DNA from: an uncultured Clostridia bacterium
Lineage (GTDB): Bacteria; Bacillota; Clostridia; Oscillospirales; Acutalibacteraceae
Direction of reading: 5' to 3'
DNA: 63,507 nucleotides
NCBI GenBank assembly: GCA_944380855.1
Contig: CALWIW010000007.1
Coordinates: 1-63,507, forward strand
Shown: piece by piece, positions 60,419-63,507 of the stretch
Layout: every line of letters begins with the position of its first letter
Position numbering within the stretch: position 1 is the stretch's first letter
Position numbers and translations under genes: made by a program
The notes under the pieces: generated by a model
The model's input: the letters and a program-made list of their open reading frames with translations, nothing else
What the model was told of the DNA's origin: nothing
Databases searched by the model: none

Positions 60419-63400
60419 TTAAAAGTTTATACTTCCGTCGTCATTGTTTGAAAGAATTTTTACAGCTAATTTTTGAATATTTGTAGCATCATTTACAGTT
60501 ACATTTCCGTCTGAATCAGTATCAGCTGTAATCTGATCAACAGTTCCGTACGGTAATTTAGCCAAATATATCTGTACTAAAGTCGCGTCTGTAACAGTTA
60601 TTTTTCCGTTATGGTCAACGTCGCCTAAATAATATTTTAAATTATCTATAGCTGTGTTAAGTTCTTCACATACGGTGTTTATATCTTTTTGCTGTGATGT
60701 TGAAACAGAAAGTGTTGCCAAAGCTGAGTCTAATTTTTCTCTCATTTCATTAAAGCTTTTTACGGTATAAATATTTTCTTTAATTTCCTGGGCGGCTTTT
60801 ACTGCCGAATTTAAAGCTGTTGTATCTGTTGTAAACAGATTTATTTCGGCGGCACTGATATAGAGATCTGCTTTATCTCCTAATGTTGATGTTGCATAAA
60901 GTCTTATTCTCTTAGCCTCAACAGGAACATCAAATATGCAAAGTTTTTCATCTTTGTTTCCCTGCCATATGCCGCTTCCGCCGGGAACATCAATAAAGTT
61001 TTCACCTGTATCGTCGGTGCTGTACTTAATTTTATATGATGTTATTACTCCGTTAACATTTTCTCCGTTTCTGGGAAGATAAGAAACAGCGGCAACATTT
61101 GCTGTATTTTCATCGTTTATTGTAATGGTTATGTAGTTGTCTTTTCCGTTTTCAGAAATGACAGGCATTTCTCCCTCGGAGCTGTTCCAGTAAGTATGCC
61201 ACATTGTATCCGCATTTCCGTCTAATGCATTTGATGGATTATCTCCGTTGTGATAGTTTGGAGCATCTGCTGTCAGATTGCTTTGTGGGATTTTTGCAAG
61301 GTCAAGGCTTATGTTTTCTCTTCCGATAGGAATAAGCTTGTTTAAAGCGTCGCTTAAGCTTTCTGTTGCTGAGATTATCTCCTCATCTGTAGATAACTTG
61401 GAAGTATAAATCTCAGAAGCAAATTTGAGTTCCTGACTAAAGTATGCAGAGGAAACAGCTGTATACTCGGAAGTGTCAATAAGTTTTGCCTCGTCCAGCT
61501 TTTCCTTTAAAGATTCTTTAAGCGGATTATCAGGCTGACCGTTATCGTAACCGAACTGCTCGTCAAGGTACTTAATTCTTTCAAGTGTGTAGTTGATTAT
61601 CTGGTTCGGGTCGCTTGTGTTTGAAGATGGGATACGATTGTAGATTTCCAAATCTCTGTCAAAAACTTCCTTAGGAATGTCACCGATAAAATCGTTAAGG
61701 GTCTTTATAAAATTCTTTTCACTGAGCACAGTATTTCTAAGTTCTGCATATCTTGCGGCAATATCATCATAGAAGTTGTTGTAAACTCTTTCCCATAACA
61801 GGGAATTAGTACCGTGGTCGGGACCTTTGTATTCGTGTGTAAGCATCCAGTCTATGGTGTTGTAATGGCTGCCGTTCCAATAAATACCGAAGGTGGAGTC
61901 CATATCATAGACAGACGGGAACCACTGCTGTCCGTCATAAGTAGCCATAAGCATATTCTTTTCCCAGTTATCGGTACCGCATATAAACAGCATATACACA
62001 TAGTAGTCTATGCAGGAATCATAGTCGAGATAGTCTGTGAACATATTTTTAAATTCTTCATCAGAACGGTTGCTTACAAAATCAATAACGTTATTAAAAG
62101 AGGTTTTTACCCAATCTACATTTTCTTCCTCAGGGTCGGGATACTCGATTGTCCAGTCGCTTTCATCATAGCTGCCCGGCTGTGTGAAGTTGCAGGAGCC
62201 ATCATGTGATTCGCCTGCAAGAAGAGCTTCCTGAGTTCCGTCTCCCATAGCAAACTGCCAGTCGTCCTTTGGAATGTTGAAGGTGTAAAGACCCTCATAT
62301 TTTCCGTTAATGTAAACTTTTACAGGGAAACCGTCGATAGCTCCGCCGTTTGGTGCGTCCAAAAGCTGTTGGTAAGTTGATTCACGGGAATCAACTATTT
62401 GTCCCCAAAGTTTTGCTCCTAAAACATTTCTTGTGTGGGAATGGTCCATATAGTTGGCTTTAAGTACGTATTTGTTTTCTTTACCCCAGCCGTCTTGCAT
62501 CTCGACTTTGTACTTTCCGTCAAACAAGTTGTCCTCGTAAAGTTTTATAGTAAAGTTTTTCTTAGGGTATGTCATTGAACTGTTTCCCTGAAGCTTTAAA
62601 TTTGCATAAACGTCAAACTCAAGTCCTGTTTTAGGGTCCGAATACGTTGCAGTTGCGTTTGCCGTGTAGTCCTTTGTGCTTCTGCCTATTACGTCACGAA
62701 TATTGAGAGTTGTGTCGTCAGCGTCACCGTAGTTATTGTAGTCGGTAAAGTTTAGTACAGGAATATCAAGTTCTTCCTCGGGAAGCTTGCCGCTGTCTGC
62801 CGGAGCCGGGTTTCCCTGTCCGAGGGATTGATAATCAACTCCGTTTTCAATGCAGTATTCCTCAATTGCGGTATTGTCATAACCTTTAACAGTTAAAAAA
62901 TACTTATCATAATACCAAGTTGCAGTGTTTCTTACAAATCCGAAAGCGTAAGCTCCTATTTTGTCTACAGTTTTTCCGGTTTCTACTGTGTCAAGGTTAG
63001 AGCAGCTTAAAAAAGCTCTTTCTCCTATTTCAGTGACAGTATCGGGAAGTACGATTTCCCTAAGACTGATACAGCCTTCAAAGGCACTTGTTCCTATTCT
63101 TAATGTGCTGTTTTTCTCTATGCTTACCTTGCTGAGTTTTGAGCATTTGAAGAAGGCATAGTCGTCTATCACTTCTATTGTTTCCGGCAAGGTGATTTCA
63201 GTGATATTTGTGTTCATAAAGAAAGCAAATTCGCCGATTTGAGAAACAGCATATCCGTCAATAGTGTCAGGCACAGTAACCTGAGAATCTGTTCCGGTAT
63301 ACCCGGTAATTACGGCTTTATCTCCTGACAGGGAATAGGTAAAGCTTGCGTCATTTGTTTCTGCCTGTACGGATATTCCCTGCGGCAATGCTGTGGAAAA

Positions 63401-63463
63401 TACAGAAATAAGCATTACTGCAGAAAGAATAGCCGACAGAATTTTGTGAGTTTTCCTGTTCAT
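60419..63463 (-). CDS. Dockerin-bearing LRR and CotH kinase-like secreted protein
   Basis: A 1014-residue exported protein. Signal peptide (~1-34, ending SVQAE), BspA-like leucine-rich repeats (~60-200, with ITLPETIEVIDDYAFFKCSKLSKV periods), CotH kinase-like domain (~235-650), a discoidin-type region (~720-880), a helical spacer, and a C-terminal type I dockerin (~947-1008, two good calcium loops: DVDHNGKITVTD and DTDSDGNVTVND). Asp522 in YDMDSTFG matches the CotH metal-binding Asp. CotH proteins phosphorylate secreted targets in spore coats and occur in some cellulosome-like systems. SD AAAGGGAG lies 8 nt before ATG. Which partner it phosphorylates is unknown. Confidence 0.9.
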   Translation of the reverse strand: MNRKTHKILSAILSAVMLISVFSTALPQGISVQAETNDASFTYSLSGDKAVITGYTGTDSQVTVPDTIDGYAVSQIGEFAFFMNTNITEITLPETIEVIDDYAFFKCSKLSKVSIEKNSTLRIGTSAFEGCISLREIVLPDTVTEIGERAFLSCSNLDTVETGKTVDKIGAYAFGFVRNTATWYYDKYFLTVKGYDNTAIEEYCIENGVDYQSLGQGNPAPADSGKLPEEELDIPVLNFTDYNNYGDADDTTLNIRDVIGRSTKDYTANATATYSDPKTGLEFDVYANLKLQGNSSMTYPKKNFTIKLYEDNLFDGKYKVEMQDGWGKENKYVLKANYMDHSHTRNVLGAKLWGQIVDSRESTYQQLLDAPNGGAIDGFPVKVYINGKYEGLYTFNIPKDDWQFAMGDGTQEALLAGESHDGSCNFTQPGSYDESDWTIEYPDPEEENVDWVKTSFNNVIDFVSNRSDEEFKNMFTDYLDYDSCIDYYVYMLFICGTDNWEKNMLMATYDGQQWFPSVYDMDSTFGIYWNGSHYNTIDWMLTHEYKGPDHGTNSLLWERVYNNFYDDIAARYAELRNTVLSEKNFIKTLNDFIGDIPKEVFDRDLEIYNRIPSSNTSDPNQIINYTLERIKYLDEQFGYDNGQPDNPLKESLKEKLDEAKLIDTSEYTAVSSAYFSQELKFASEIYTSKLSTDEEIISATESLSDALNKLIPIGRENISLDLAKIPQSNLTADAPNYHNGDNPSNALDGNADTMWHTYWNSSEGEMPVISENGKDNYITITINDENTANVAAVSYLPRNGENVNGVITSYKIKYSTDDTGENFIDVPGGSGIWQGNKDEKLCIFDVPVEAKRIRLYATSTLGDKADLYISAAEINLFTTDTTALNSAVKAAQEIKENIYTVKSFNEMREKLDSALATLSVSTSQQKDINTVCEELNTAIDNLKYYLGDVDHNGKITVTDATLVQIYLAKLPYGTVDQITADTDSDGNVTVNDATNIQKLAVKILSNNDDGSINF

Positions 63464-63507
63464 AAATTATTCTCCCTTTACATTTAGAATAAATGATTTA
63501 ACAGTAT

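Noticed and set aside
1-63507. CRISPR arrays, tRNA/rRNA genes, prophage, IS transposases
   Set aside because: No regularly spaced repeats, cloverleaf-like genes, integrases or transposases were found on either strand.

Overview
The window is a low-GC, Gram-positive (Firmicutes/Clostridia) chromosome segment. The best fit is a gut Ruminococcus-like member of the Oscillospiraceae. This rests on three large secreted proteins with C-terminal type I dockerins, a set of clostridial sporulation genes (ylbJ, yqfC, yqfD, a ymxH-type PRC-barrel gene, a bofA-like gene), SD-led TTG/GTG starts and Firmicutes gene order (rimP-nusA-rnpM-ylxQ-infB-rbfA-nrnA-truB). No tRNA, rRNA, CRISPR array, transposase or prophage gene was seen.

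Layout. 1-7.7 kb: two tandem dockerin-bearing GH20 hexosaminidases; the first is cut by the window edge. 7.7-8.3 kb: first copy of a dispersed palindromic repeat and the nrdD control region. 8.3-11.2 kb: nrdD-nrdG. 11.2-15 kb: second repeat copy, ATP-grasp protein, C39-like peptidase, secG, bofA-like, DUF4364. 15-16.5 kb: NfeD-SPFH membrane pair. 16.5-22.1 kb: purine operon purE-purM-purN-purO-AICAR formyltransferase-purD. 22.1-25 kb (minus strand): zinc-ribbon membrane protein and a three-gene sortase operon. 25.2-30.2 kb: MATE transporter, DegV, ymxH-like, SleB-like hydrolase, lipoprotein, VOC protein. 30.2-32.2 kb: rpsB-tsf, followed by the third repeat copy. 32.5-38 kb: LysR regulator, tcdA, PAP2, asnB, ylbJ. 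38-42.4 kb: yqfC-yqfD, ymdB, fakA-like. 42.5-46 kb: recG and a D,D-carboxypeptidase. 46.1-50.7 kb: rpmG-secE-nusG-rplK-rplA, a membrane gene broken by an in-frame TGA, and rplJ-rplL behind an L10 leader. 50.7-60 kb: SGNH hydrolase, flavodoxin, then the rimP to truB operon and a macrodomain gene. 60.4-63.5 kb: dockerin-bearing LRR/CotH protein on the minus strand.

How the genes fit together. The outer genes make extracellular, probably scaffold-docked proteins: two that should remove terminal HexNAc from host or microbial glycans, and a CotH-type kinase-like protein. The interior is mostly core growth machinery: translation, secretion, purine and deoxynucleotide synthesis, and envelope maintenance.

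The most promising non-routine signals are: a ~230-bp multi-hairpin repeat found three times, each time abutting a gene terminator; a compact sortase operon with a non-LPXTG sorting signal and an unassigned membrane partner; two L1-binding rRNA mimics in one operon; a terminator whose stem straddles the rplJ start site, so that it should act only on read-through RNA; a split PurO/AICARFT replacement for PurH; and a conserved membrane gene stopped by TGA at codon 11.
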